A model generated the notes under the pieces. It saw only the letters and a program-made list of their open reading frames with translations. It had not been told where the DNA came from and did no database searches. A stretch of 64,000 nt of DNA, from the NCBI GenBank assembly GCA_003045065.1, contig PSQJ01000002.1, positions 62,001 through 126,000 of the forward strand, read 5' to 3'. Of the stretch, positions 10,015 to 20,587 are shown piece after piece; positions within the stretch are counted from its first letter, which is position 1, and each line of letters begins with the position of its first letter. The stretch comes from Candidatus Liberibacter europaeus (lineage in GTDB: Bacteria; Pseudomonadota; Alphaproteobacteria; Rhizobiales; Rhizobiaceae). Made by a program: the position numbers and the translations under genes.

Positions 10015-11799
10015 TTAACGGCCGAATAGTTTTTCTATATCGGATAGTTTAAGCTTAATAAAAGTTGGACGTCCATGATTGCATTGAGCGCTATTAGGAT
10101 TTTTTTCCATTTCTCTCAATAGCGCATTCATTTCTTCAGTTTGCATTTTTCGACCTGACCGAATAGATGCATAACAGGCCATAGTTGCTAGAATCTTCTC
10201 TATTTTATCAGTTAAGCTACTGATTGTATTATTTTCTATAATTTCATCAACAATGTCTTTAAGTAGTATAGAAACATCCCTTTTGGGAATAATTGCAGGA
10301 ATTTCTCGAATAGCAATAGCATTAGGCCCAAAGCGTTCAACTGCTATTCCTAATCTGTGTAAATCCTCCTTATGTTCTATCACAAGAGAACATTCTATTT
10401 CAAGAAGATCTATTATTTCTGGGATCAATAGTATTTGGGAAGTTATTTTCTTGTTATTAAAATCTTTTCGCATTTTTTCAAAAACGATTCTTTCATGTGC
10501 TGCATGTTGATCTACAATAATTAATTCATCAGAGGTTTGAGAAATTATATAGTTTTGATATATTTGGGCACATGCCATACCAAGATGGTATTGATCTGAT
10601 ATTTTGGTTTCTGCGACATAATCATTTGTAAAATTATTTTTATCTATATCTAAATAGTTTGAGATTGGAGGAGTAGTTTCCTTAAAAGAAAACTCTTTTT
10701 CCTCTGTGGGGATAGTTTGAGGATAGTTCTTTGAAAGATGTAATTTTCTTGTATTTGGCTTATTGAAAGAAGCAATCATTTCATTGGAAAGAATAGAAGA
10801 AGTTGATATTCCCTTTTGATTAATTGATTTTTGAATGCTTTTAATAATGCAACTACGTACTATAGATGGATTGCGAAAACGGACGTCAGATTTGGCTGGA
10901 TGAACGTTAACGTCTACTTGTTTTGGATCAATTTCTATTAACAATACGATGACAGGATAGCGTTTTTGTGGAATAGTTTCAGCATAAGCTGATCTTATTG
11001 ACGCAAAAAGAAATTTGTCTTGTATTATTCTGCCGTTAACAAAAACATATATTTGATTTGCCTTGCCTTTATTAAAAGTAGGAATCCCCGCATATCCTCT
11101 CAGAGTAATACCTTGAGATATTTCATTTAATTCAATTGCATTTTTAATAAAATCTTTACCAATTACTTGAGAAATACGTTTGGGCAGATTACCAAAAGTG
11201 GATTGAAAGTCTATGTTATAACGACCGTTTTTATTTGTTGCCAGTGTAAAGCGTATTGCGGGATGAGCAATTGCCATGCGCTTTATTAAGTCAGTGATTA
11301 AGTTAGTTTCTACTTGTGTGCTTTTTAAGAAATTTAATCTTGCAGGTATTGTAAAAAAAAGATCGCGTACTTCTACGATGGTTCCAGGATTAATTGCAAC
11401 TGGATTGACAGAAGAAATTTTATCTCCAGAAACGATAATTTTTGCACCCATTGTGCTTGTAGAATCTCGGCTCATCACAGTCAAGTGAGATACAGAACCG
11501 ATTGAAGGAAGCGCCTCTCCTCTAAATCCAAACGTACGAATATTTGAAAAATCATCAAATATTTTTGATGTACAATGACGTTGTACTGCCATTTTTATTT
11601 CTTCCGAAGTCATTCCGTAACCATTATCAGAAATTTGAAATAAAGACTTTCCTCCTTCAGAAATAACCGTTTCAATACAAGTGGATTCTGCATCAATAGA
11701 ATTTTCTATCAACTCCTTGATGGCGATATATGGCCTTTCAATAACTTCACCAGCGGCAATTTGATTGACAATTTTTTCAGAGAGTTTTCTAATTTTCAT
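10015..11799 (-). CDS. mutL: DNA mismatch repair protein MutL
   Basis: KIVNQIAAGEVIERPYIAIKELIENSIDA, GFRGEALPSIGSV; C-terminal QIYQNYIISQTSDELIIVDQHAAHERI. Confidence 0.97.
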   Translation of the reverse strand: MKIRKLSEKIVNQIAAGEVIERPYIAIKELIENSIDAESTCIETVISEGGKSLFQISDNGYGMTSEEIKMAVQRHCTSKIFDDFSNIRTFGFRGEALPSIGSVSHLTVMSRDSTSTMGAKIIVSGDKISSVNPVAINPGTIVEVRDLFFTIPARLNFLKSTQVETNLITDLIKRMAIAHPAIRFTLATNKNGRYNIDFQSTFGNLPKRISQVIGKDFIKNAIELNEISQGITLRGYAGIPTFNKGKANQIYVFVNGRIIQDKFLFASIRSAYAETIPQKRYPVIVLLIEIDPKQVDVNVHPAKSDVRFRNPSIVRSCIIKSIQKSINQKGISTSSILSNEMIASFNKPNTRKLHLSKNYPQTIPTEEKEFSFKETTPPISNYLDIDKNNFTNDYVAETKISDQYHLGMACAQIYQNYIISQTSDELIIVDQHAAHERIVFEKMRKDFNNKKITSQILLIPEIIDLLEIECSLVIEHKEDLHRLGIAVERFGPNAIAIREIPAIIPKRDVSILLKDIVDEIIENNTISSLTDKIEKILATMACYASIRSGRKMQTEEMNALLREMEKNPNSAQCNHGRPTFIKLKLSDIEKLFGR

Positions 11800-12361
11800 G
11801 ATAATACACTATTTTAAGTGGTATAAAATTATTTGATTATATGCACTTAACTTTACTATTTTATACTAGCTTGCCAAGGAGTAGGGATAATTTATTTCTT
11901 TAATCTGCCCATAATAAATTCCATTTAGGCAAAATATTTGAGACTAAATAAATGATTTGCTATTCAATGGCAACCTGGATTATGAGGAATTTTATTTCAA
12001 TTATTTATATCTGTTCATTATGATCAATAAGACATATCCTTTTGAATGTGAAAAAATTTATATGATGGATACGTTTTTTATTCTTTAGTAGACCAATTAA
12101 TCTATTACTTTTCACTATAAATTTGAAATCATTTTTGAAGTTATTTGTCTTTCTCAAAATCACATGATACTATCATACGATCATTTTCATTATCTTGTAA
12201 ATTATCTCAACCTGCGTTGATGAGCCGTGATTTTTCTATCTTTAACGTAAGAAAATGGTGGGATATATCTGTGATGTCATAATTTAAAATCAATTACTTA
12301 GATATAAGTGAGACATAAAACCGATTATTGCATTTGCAATGAGTTAAGAAACTAGTTAGTT

Positions 12362-12676
12362 TCACCCAAACCATATCATTTGTGCTATCTTTGTAGCGGC
12401 TTTGAATGCTAGTTTTTTAGTATTAACTTCTCTCGTATATAATTCAGCAATTATATTTAGTTTAGACCAGCCATACATAGCTTGTAATTCATGCGGAAAC
12501 CTAGCCAACCTCCAGTCGTCAGCTGCACAATAGTGGTCTTTAAATCCATGCGCGGGACATTCCACATCTGGAAGTACTTTTTTTCCCTTTTGAGAAATTC
12601 GTCTTGAGATAAAATAGTAGTATTTGCAATATTCCTCATTTTCTCTTGTTTCTTTCATAGCGCAACTTATTTGCAT
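12362..12676 (-). pseudogene. Remnant of a phage-type tyrosine recombinase/integrase (C-terminal portion only)
   Basis: AHGFKDHYCAADDWRLARFPHELQAMYGWSKLNIIAELYTREVNTKKLAFKAA aligns by eye with the integrase C-terminus (S)AHGLRKA...ATAHELMAMFGW.TLKEAERYTRAADRKRLAAKAA. HxxR is changed to HGFK and the N-terminal catalytic domain is missing. Confidence 0.6.
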
Positions 12677-13011
12677 ACTGGCGTACTTCCTTATCTACCC
12701 CCTTTGCCTCTACAGCTTTTTCACTTGAATACGCCACTCAATTAGATATATTTTTGAGAATGAAAATAAATCATTATCCTAAAAATCGTACTACGGGCAA
12801 ATCAGGCTGATTTCACGGAAAAAGACAAGGTAATGGATTTACCATTAGAATTATTAAGCCATAAAACTTCAGAAGAAGTTGATGTTGAACGAGTATATGA
12901 ATTCACCAGAAAACCTAAGCAACTCTACATCTACAATTAAGGCTTTTAAATATTTATAATCGTAGGATTTTTTAGGTTTTAACTCCTAAATATGCTGAAA
13001 TGTGTTCGTGA

Positions 13012-13923
13012 TTAATTTGTCTGTGAACAGGTATTGCTTTTTTGAGAAAATATATTTGTGATATGGCAGAATTCTTCTACAGACAGATTTTCAGCCCTAA
13101 GATTTGATTTTATTCCTGCTTTTGCCAGCAAATCTTCTCCTCCCAAATTTTTTAAACTTTGCCGTAATGTTTTTCTTCGTTTCCCAAAAGCTTCTTGGGT
13201 TATTTTTTTAATAGATTCTAGGCAACAAGGAATAGGTTTAAGATGAGGTATAAAATTAACAAGGCTTGATGTAATTTTAGGAGAAGGAAAAAAAACATGG
13301 GGTGGAATATCAAATACTATACGAGATTTGGTTCTCCAACCAGTCAATACACTTAATCTGCCATAATTAGGATCGTTTCGTTGTGCTATTATGCGCTGTC
13401 CTACCTCTTTTTGAAACATGAGAGTCATCGATTCCCAACAAGGGGGCCAAACAGGAGATGTAATCCAATTGAAAAATAATCGTGTTCCAATATTGTATGG
13501 CAGATTAGAAATTATCCTAACAGGAGGTTGTAGATTTGAAATTTTTTGAAAATCAACTAGTAAGGCATTATCCTGTATGATTTCTAATTGATTTGGATAT
13601 CGCAAAGCAATTTTTTCTAAAACTGGTAAAAATTGCCGATCTTTTTCTATGGCTATAACTTTTTTAGCCCCTAACTCAAGTAGAATTTGAGTTAAATTTC
13701 CAGGTCCTGGACCTACCTCTATGACAGTTACGCCATATAATGAACCTGCAGTATTTGCAATTTTTCTTAATATATTAAAATCAAAGAGAAAATTTTGCCC
13801 CATTTTTCTTTGAGGAACTATGTTATGACTAGATATAAGATGTTTTAAAGGATAATTTTTATTTTTTTCTGTCATTATAAATTCTTTGATATCCAAGTTT
13901 TGCAGCCATTTTAATAGCTTCAA
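13012..13923 (-). CDS. ksgA: 16S rRNA dimethyladenosine transferase KsgA/RsmA
   Basis: QRKMGQNFLFDFNILRKIA, VIEVGPGPGNLTQILLE, ISNLPYNIGT; probable start 13875 (MTEKNKNYP). Confidence 0.96.
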   Translation of the reverse strand: MKLLKWLQNLDIKEFIMTEKNKNYPLKHLISSHNIVPQRKMGQNFLFDFNILRKIANTAGSLYGVTVIEVGPGPGNLTQILLELGAKKVIAIEKDRQFLPVLEKIALRYPNQLEIIQDNALLVDFQKISNLQPPVRIISNLPYNIGTRLFFNWITSPVWPPCWESMTLMFQKEVGQRIIAQRNDPNYGRLSVLTGWRTKSRIVFDIPPHVFFPSPKITSSLVNFIPHLKPIPCCLESIKKITQEAFGKRRKTLRQSLKNLGGEDLLAKAGIKSNLRAENLSVEEFCHITNIFSQKSNTCSQTN

Positions 13924-14899
13924 TGAGACTATCTTCTCTAGTATTTATGCTGCCTGCGATGTTAAAAGCAGTTCCATGATCTGGTGATGTACGTATGAAA
14001 GGCAATCCAAATGTTATGTTTACTGTGTGATAAAAATCAAGAGTTTTTACTGGAATAAGAGCTTGATCATGATACATACATATAGCGACATCATAGTTTT
14101 TACGATTACTGTAATCAAACATGCTATCAGCAGATAATGGTCCTGATATATGAATATTTTCATTTCGTAGCTGCTCAATAGCCGGTGTGATTATTTGATA
14201 TTCTTCCATTCCAATTGTAGCATTTTCTCCTGCATGTGGATTTAAACCTGATACAGCAAGTCTAGGACAATTAATTTTAAAATATTTTTCTAATGCATTA
14301 TGCGTAGTACGGCATTGTTCTATGATAAGTTGCTTTGATAGAACGTTGCAAACATTCGAGATTGGTATATGAATTGTAACTGGTACAGTGCGTAATTGTG
14401 GACCAGCCAACATCATTACTGGTTTATATGTTTTCCCTGTGATTTTTTGGGATATTGAGGATAAAAATTCTGTATGTCCAGGAAATTCGAATTTTTCTTC
14501 ATAAAAAATTGATTTTGAAATCGGATTAGTAACCATCGCAACTGCTTGGTTAGATATTGTAAGAGAGGCAGCTTTTTCAATATTTTCAATGGTATTAGAT
14601 ACAGTGTTAGACTGGGGTATTCCTGGGATAATCTTGGATCCACAAAAAGAAGTTATAATTGGCAATGATTTATTGAATACCGAAACGGCATTTGCACAAT
14701 CTGTTTCACATATAGGAATATTGATATTAAGTTGTTTAGCTCTGAATCTCAATACATCTGGATCTCCAATATAAATGAAAGCAGGGACTGATGATTTTTT
14801 ACGATTCAGCCATGATTTAATAGATATATCAGGTCCAATTCCCGCAGGATCTCCCTGAGTTAGGATAATAGGTAATGAAAGAATAGATTTATCCATCAA
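13859..14899 (-). CDS. pdxA: 4-hydroxythreonine-4-phosphate dehydrogenase
   Basis: ILTQGDPAGIGPDI, FPGHTEFLS, GLNPHAGENATIGMEE, MYHDQALIPVKTL, RTSPDHGTAFNIAG. Confidence 0.97.
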   Translation of the reverse strand: MMDKSILSLPIILTQGDPAGIGPDISIKSWLNRKKSSVPAFIYIGDPDVLRFRAKQLNINIPICETDCANAVSVFNKSLPIITSFCGSKIIPGIPQSNTVSNTIENIEKAASLTISNQAVAMVTNPISKSIFYEEKFEFPGHTEFLSSISQKITGKTYKPVMMLAGPQLRTVPVTIHIPISNVCNVLSKQLIIEQCRTTHNALEKYFKINCPRLAVSGLNPHAGENATIGMEEYQIITPAIEQLRNENIHISGPLSADSMFDYSNRKNYDVAICMYHDQALIPVKTLDFYHTVNITFGLPFIRTSPDHGTAFNIAGSINTREDSLIEAIKMAAKLGYQRIYNDRKK

Positions 14900-14916
14900 T
14901 TATTAATATTCCTAAT

Positions 14917-15870
14917 TTATTTATGAAAGCGAATATTTGCATGCAAACGTAGATTTTTAATGTATTCATCATTGTATTCCTCAATCATTTTATGGTCTTT
15001 TTCATTTTGAAATTTTGATAGTACAGAGATTTCATCTCCAGCATCTCTTTTGTGACAAATTGCAGTATATACTACATCTGAATCCGCAACATAAACATCA
15101 GTTGTATTAGTTTTTGTTTTTTTGATAAGAGCGTGAAGTTTAGGGGATAGATCCGTTTCTAAAAAACGTTGATACATACCAACCGATACATCTCGCATCT
15201 TGGATGCGAATTCTTCAGCAAGATTGCAGTCTATTGGGAATTTGGAACGTGAATCTTCTGCTTCTTCTATTCTTTTTTGGATAAAATCATTATCATTATG
15301 CCTATTATAGGGTGTTACAAAAGTTATTGTTCGTAGAATATATTCTTTTATTTTTGTATTTTTTTCTACCATTTTCGTTTTATAAGGTAGTTCTGCTTCG
15401 AAATTATTGCTGTTAAATTTAAGTCTTGATTTTATAAGTATTAATTCATTCCAAAGTTGTTGTAATTCAATTAATTCCTTGAAATATTTCTCTCCGACTC
15501 CTTGATGTTCTAGCATATCTTTCAGCTCTTCTACGGATAATCCGACATCATGGGCTTTAAGTTCAAATAAATAGTTTATAATATCCGTGCTTAACGACAT
15601 TCCATGTTTTTTGATTTCTTGTTTTTTCAAAGTATCAGTGATTAGTTCTTGAGCAGCTATTTTATGAAGATCACCAGTTATTTTCTGTAAATTTAAAAGA
15701 GCTATTCTCCTTGATATATCATTGTCAGTAATAGCATCCTCATTTACTATTATGTATATCTGGCTGGAAATAGCCCATGATGAATGTGTGACGAACAATA
15801 TACTGAATATGCAAAGAAATGATATTAATAGGACAACAATTTTACTGGTAATATTTTCTTTGGAGAGCAT
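14917..15870 (-). CDS. SurA-like periplasmic chaperone (SurA N-domain), divergent
   Basis: Signal peptide, then IYIIVNEDAITDNDISRRIALLNLQKITGD...AAQELITDTLKKQEIKKHG; sits between lptD and pdxA, the usual surA position. Confidence 0.8.
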   Translation of the reverse strand: MLSKENITSKIVVLLISFLCIFSILFVTHSSWAISSQIYIIVNEDAITDNDISRRIALLNLQKITGDLHKIAAQELITDTLKKQEIKKHGMSLSTDIINYLFELKAHDVGLSVEELKDMLEHQGVGEKYFKELIELQQLWNELILIKSRLKFNSNNFEAELPYKTKMVEKNTKIKEYILRTITFVTPYNRHNDNDFIQKRIEEAEDSRSKFPIDCNLAEEFASKMRDVSVGMYQRFLETDLSPKLHALIKKTKTNTTDVYVADSDVVYTAICHKRDAGDEISVLSKFQNEKDHKMIEEYNDEYIKNLRLHANIRFHK

Positions 15871-15976
15871 GTATAATACCTCATATTTATATTTTATATT
15901 AGTAAGTTAATTTATTCATTAACATGTCAATGTCATGTTTTATATACATATTAAAGATAATGGTGAACACGCCTTA

Positions 15977-18220
15977 TTAAGATGTGCTCATATTTCCAAT
16001 TGTTCTAAGTGATAATCTAGCAGTAATGATATAGTTATCTAGTCTTGTTGATAAGCGTCCATACGTAATATCAAATGTGGCACAGTCGTTTTTATATGAT
16101 AATCCGATTGAATGTCCTGGGAATTGATCTTTCTCGTGTATATTCCATGTTAAGGATAATTTTGCGGAAAAATTATCATTTAGATTTAATGTAAAGTTTG
16201 ATTTAATGGAATCAATCAATTCATATCCCTTTATAAGGTCTTCTGGAATGTGAATGTAGTTGATGTTTGATGTGAATGAATCGTTTTTGTAAGTAAATTT
16301 CATATCAGTTCGCTGTAATTTAAACTTTTCTCTATCTATCAATGTTTGGGCATAAAACATGAAATTAGAAGGGGTAGAGATGCTTATTGCTCCAATATAG
16401 TCAGATTGATCGTTTTTAAGCCCTGAGTTTTGTTCTACTCTGATATAATCTTGAAATGCAAAAGAATTTTTCCCATACAAGTGTATTGATTGTCCTATTA
16501 GGCTGTTAATTGTTAACAGGTTATTTATATGTCCGTGATAACGAATTCCGATATTAGTGCGACTTCCACCTTCTATTCGATCAAATCCAGAAAATTTATT
16601 CCTTGCGAATATAGATGTGGAATCTAAAACAAGACTTTGAGAATCTTCATTAGGGATGCTCTTTTCATATAACTCATTGGTGCGCAAATATAATTGAGCT
16701 ATTCCCTCAAAAATATGTCGTGAATTTTTTGTAATAGCCACAATTGGATATCGTGCGTCAATTCCTGTTGTTACAGTAGCACGCATGATGTTATTAGAAT
16801 AGTTTATATCTTTTTCAATATTTAATTGATGCACATCTCCTCGTATAGCGGCGATAGGAGTTAACAGTGTTCCAAATGGACCTATGAGGTTGCGTTTCCA
16901 TTCTGCATCTACAGTTAATCTATTATTATACCCATCAGGAATCCAGAGTTTTGAGCTATGTTGTTTTTTTGTAGAATCTTCATCTCGAGATATTGCGGTA
17001 ATATTTGCAGCAACAGATAATTCTCCTCCAGCAAAAGACTGTGGAGAGAAGTAGTTATAATCTATTAAAGGTAGTACATTTGCCTGTTTTGGGGATATAT
17101 TTTCCATGTTATAGACATACAGCGCTCGTATATCAATTTTATTTTTTTTACCAGTACCAATAAGATAAATTTCATTATTGTTTTCATAGTTAGTAGTATA
17201 ATTCGTGTAATATGAATCTTGATGATTTTTTATGGTACCATGCCAACCAAGTATCCATGTTGGATTTATTTGGAATTTAGCAATTGATGATATCTTTGCT
17301 TGGTGGATTGGTGTTGTTGTTTGGCTATATTGATTTTGGTCATTCTGATTTGTTCTGTACATGTATAATGCAAGCAATTTGTGAATACCATTTGAAAATA
17401 GTTTTCTAAATTCAATTTCATTCACAATCCCTATTCTTGGATAAGCTTTAAAATTAAAAGTAGCATCGGAGCTTTTAGATATTACCACATAATATGGTAT
17501 CACAATGCCAAATGTTTCATCTGATGTATTATAGGATATGTTTGGCGTAAGAAATCCTGTTTTTCGTTTTACAGTTTCATCTGGAAGTTCAAGGATAGGA
17601 ATATATGCAACTGGAATACCAAAAAGATCTAAATGTGCTTTTTCGATTCGTATAGTATGTGCGTTAGAATTCAATATTATTTTCTTGGATTTAATCAGCC
17701 AAAAAGGAGGAAATTTTGTTTTTTCATAGCAACTAGAACAAGCTGTATAAGTTCCTTGATCAATAGTAGTATTTCGGCCATCAGTTAGTGTCGCACTTTT
17801 GGCAGAAAGATATGTTTTATTTGGAATGTCAATTTTTATTTCTTTTATAATTCCATTTTTAAAATTATTTGTTATATCAAGGTTTTGTGCGTATATTATA
17901 TGTTTGTTAGAATCAATAAGTTTAATGTTGCCGCTAGCGATAATTCTATTTGTATTGTGATTAAATGTTATTTTATCAGCAGACATGTAGTATTTATTGT
18001 AATTTATTTTTACGTTTTCGGTAGCAGTTGTAGTATTGGCTTCCGAATTATGAACGATTTTTTTCGCATATATCTTTATATTAGAAGTTTCTTTTGTGGA
18101 TTTGCCTGAGACAATTTTTCCAGTCGCAGATACTTCTCCTTTAGTCTTTGTCAAATTTCCAATAAACGCTAGAAGTATTGCTGTAATTGCTAACAATCTG
18201 TGACTATATCTCACCATCAA
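15977..18220 (-). CDS. lptD: LPS-assembly protein LptD
   Basis: OstA-like N-terminus (NTTTATENVKINYNKYYMSADKITFNHNTNRIIASGNIKLID), beta-barrel C-terminus; next to lptG/lptF. Confidence 0.92.
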   Translation of the reverse strand: MMVRYSHRLLAITAILLAFIGNLTKTKGEVSATGKIVSGKSTKETSNIKIYAKKIVHNSEANTTTATENVKINYNKYYMSADKITFNHNTNRIIASGNIKLIDSNKHIIYAQNLDITNNFKNGIIKEIKIDIPNKTYLSAKSATLTDGRNTTIDQGTYTACSSCYEKTKFPPFWLIKSKKIILNSNAHTIRIEKAHLDLFGIPVAYIPILELPDETVKRKTGFLTPNISYNTSDETFGIVIPYYVVISKSSDATFNFKAYPRIGIVNEIEFRKLFSNGIHKLLALYMYRTNQNDQNQYSQTTTPIHQAKISSIAKFQINPTWILGWHGTIKNHQDSYYTNYTTNYENNNEIYLIGTGKKNKIDIRALYVYNMENISPKQANVLPLIDYNYFSPQSFAGGELSVAANITAISRDEDSTKKQHSSKLWIPDGYNNRLTVDAEWKRNLIGPFGTLLTPIAAIRGDVHQLNIEKDINYSNNIMRATVTTGIDARYPIVAITKNSRHIFEGIAQLYLRTNELYEKSIPNEDSQSLVLDSTSIFARNKFSGFDRIEGGSRTNIGIRYHGHINNLLTINSLIGQSIHLYGKNSFAFQDYIRVEQNSGLKNDQSDYIGAISISTPSNFMFYAQTLIDREKFKLQRTDMKFTYKNDSFTSNINYIHIPEDLIKGYELIDSIKSNFTLNLNDNFSAKLSLTWNIHEKDQFPGHSIGLSYKNDCATFDITYGRLSTRLDNYIITARLSLRTIGNMSTS

Positions 18221-19299
18221 CCATCCTCGTTTTGTAGCAGTATTAATATACTAATGGATATTGTAGAAATGATAGGAATTGATGCTGCGGCAAAGGGAAT
18301 TAAGATACCGCTTGTCCCTAATGATTTCATGAGAGTTGTTGTGGTATAAAGTATAAAACCAGATAATATTCCGTATGTTACGATAGTTCGCGATTGTCCA
18401 ACACGATCGAATTTTAAAGAGACAGCGGCTGCCATTAATGTCATAGCTATAAGCATGAATGGCGTTGTTATGAGAAAATAGAATTTAGTTTCTGACGTAT
18501 TTCCATTAAAAATGGATAAATCATGTGAAGAGATTATCTTTTTTATTTGTTGGTAGAAAGAAAAAGATTTAAATTTTTCGTCGAATTGATCAAAAATATT
18601 AGTACCAATAGGATTTTCAAGCGTCAGTGAATCTCGAAGTATGAGAGGTGATCTATACTTATACTCCTTAACTTGTTTCAAAATAATGCTTTTATTGTCA
18701 ATAATAGCAAGGTCAGCTTCCTGCCTCATGACTGAATTATTGTCGTTGTTAACAGTAATTATGATAGCATCTTTTAAAGTTTTTTCTTTTTTCGAAATTT
18801 CACTTGCACCTATATAAAGATCTTTGTTTATATCTTTTACCTTGATCCAAGGTATAACATTTATATGTTGTTGCGTATTCCTCCATTTATCTATCAAGGA
18901 GCTTCCTATTTTGTTTCCGTAAACAACTATTGGATTTATAATTAATATTACACACATTCCTAATAAAAAAGATCCTATTATAAAAGGGCTAAGAAATTGC
19001 CATATAGAAACTCCTATAGCACGAGTGATAACTAATTCATTTTTTTTATTGATATTAAAAAAAACACCAATGCTAATAATTAAAGTAATGAAAGGGATAG
19101 TTTGTTGTATGATAAGCGGTATACGTGTTAATACTAGTAGTATTCCTTCATAGGTATTATATCCAGGAAGTACGTTCATTTGAGTATTTATTTCATCTAG
19201 GTCAATGATGAAAATTATTGCTATTATTCCTGATAGAAAATACAAGGTGATCTTTATATAGTATCTAAAGAAATAACGCCATAAAATGCCTAATAGCAT
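18217..19299 (-). CDS. lptG: LPS export ABC transporter permease LptG
   Basis: YjgP/YjgQ family topology; tandem with lptF; overlaps lptD by 4 bp. Confidence 0.88.
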   Translation of the reverse strand: MLLGILWRYFFRYYIKITLYFLSGIIAIIFIIDLDEINTQMNVLPGYNTYEGILLVLTRIPLIIQQTIPFITLIISIGVFFNINKKNELVITRAIGVSIWQFLSPFIIGSFLLGMCVILIINPIVVYGNKIGSSLIDKWRNTQQHINVIPWIKVKDINKDLYIGASEISKKEKTLKDAIIITVNNDNNSVMRQEADLAIIDNKSIILKQVKEYKYRSPLILRDSLTLENPIGTNIFDQFDEKFKSFSFYQQIKKIISSHDLSIFNGNTSETKFYFLITTPFMLIAMTLMAAAVSLKFDRVGQSRTIVTYGILSGFILYTTTTLMKSLGTSGILIPFAAASIPIISTISISILILLQNEDG

Positions 19300-19326
19300 A
19301 ATATTTCCATATTAATTATGTTTTTT

Positions 19327-20427
19327 CTATATCCGAGCATGTTTTCGCGTGATGATGAATATTAGTATCCCTAATACACAAGCAAGGAATAAATATAAAA
19401 CAGGAATATAATTAGCATTTTTTTCAATGTTAAATGCAATATAGACAAAAGTCCAGAAAATTCCAAAAGAGGCTGATAATGATATGAATGTGGGATGTAT
19501 TTTTGAAGAGCTACGTGAGCCCCCGCTTTTTTCTGTTGCTACTATGGCAACCAACCCAAATATTATCGGGAATAGCCATTTTGTAATTCTTTGATGTAGT
19601 TCTGATTGATATGCTCCTACCATTTTTTTATTATACGTAGGATCATTGGGATCAGGATTTAAAAGAAATGATAGGCTTTGATCTTCAGCTCTAATTTTTA
19701 TTGTGGGAGCACCTTTTATAGATTGAATATCTGTGCTATAGTAGTCAAATTTCATTATTGATACGTCATTTGATTTTAATAACTTTTGCTGTAATTCTCC
19801 ATTTTGTAATATTAGCGACCTATTATCCAGATCAATAAAACCTTTTTGTGCATAATATATTTTGCGCACCTCATGATCTCGTGCATCTGACATAAACACT
19901 CCTTGCAATGTGTTATTGGGATAACGTTTTGTAACTGATATGTAAATACCATTGTCAACACGAGAAAAAACGTTGTTTTCCAAAGCAGAAAGTATAAGGT
20001 TAAATTCTGCTTGTGCAGTGAGGTTTTTTATCGCTAATCGAAATTTAGGTTCTGCGGTATTCTCTAATATAAGTAAAAATATACTTAAAAACGTTGCTAG
20101 GAATAATACGGGCTTTATTAATGCAATTCGTGAATATCCCGTATTGTCAATAATTAAAAGTTCTGAATTTTTATGCATTGATGCAAGAGTTTGAGTAACT
20201 TCTGTTATAAAACAAAAAGGAACTACTATTGCAATAATCGTTGGGAAAATAAGATAGGATATTTTTAGCAATATGATAGTTGATTGTATATTATTGGATG
20301 CAATATTAATATGTTGCAGAATTTGTATTGTCCATGCAATTGATACTATAAACAAACATGACAGAAGGAACGCTCGAAATATTCGACGATATATATATGC
20401 TTCAAATAATTTCATAGAATATAACAA
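19327..20427 (-). CDS. lptF: LPS export ABC transporter permease LptF
   Basis: MKLFEAYIYRRIFRAFLLS start, YjgP/YjgQ family, AEFNLILSALENNVFSRVDNGIYISV. Confidence 0.9.
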   Translation of the reverse strand: MLYSMKLFEAYIYRRIFRAFLLSCLFIVSIAWTIQILQHINIASNNIQSTIILLKISYLIFPTIIAIVVPFCFITEVTQTLASMHKNSELLIIDNTGYSRIALIKPVLFLATFLSIFLLILENTAEPKFRLAIKNLTAQAEFNLILSALENNVFSRVDNGIYISVTKRYPNNTLQGVFMSDARDHEVRKIYYAQKGFIDLDNRSLILQNGELQQKLLKSNDVSIMKFDYYSTDIQSIKGAPTIKIRAEDQSLSFLLNPDPNDPTYNKKMVGAYQSELHQRITKWLFPIIFGLVAIVATEKSGGSRSSSKIHPTFISLSASFGIFWTFVYIAFNIEKNANYIPVLYLFLACVLGILIFIITRKHARI

Positions 20428-20587
20428 GTAACCGTTTGATATTTTTGTGGTTTTTCAAAGATTTGAGAAATAGAAGAAAACTTTTCTAAATATTTCACAT
20501 GGCAATATATTTAGCAATAGTTTATATATGATTTATTGTATACATTGGGTATAATTATATCAGCCATGTTTTTATCGTTTATGGTTA

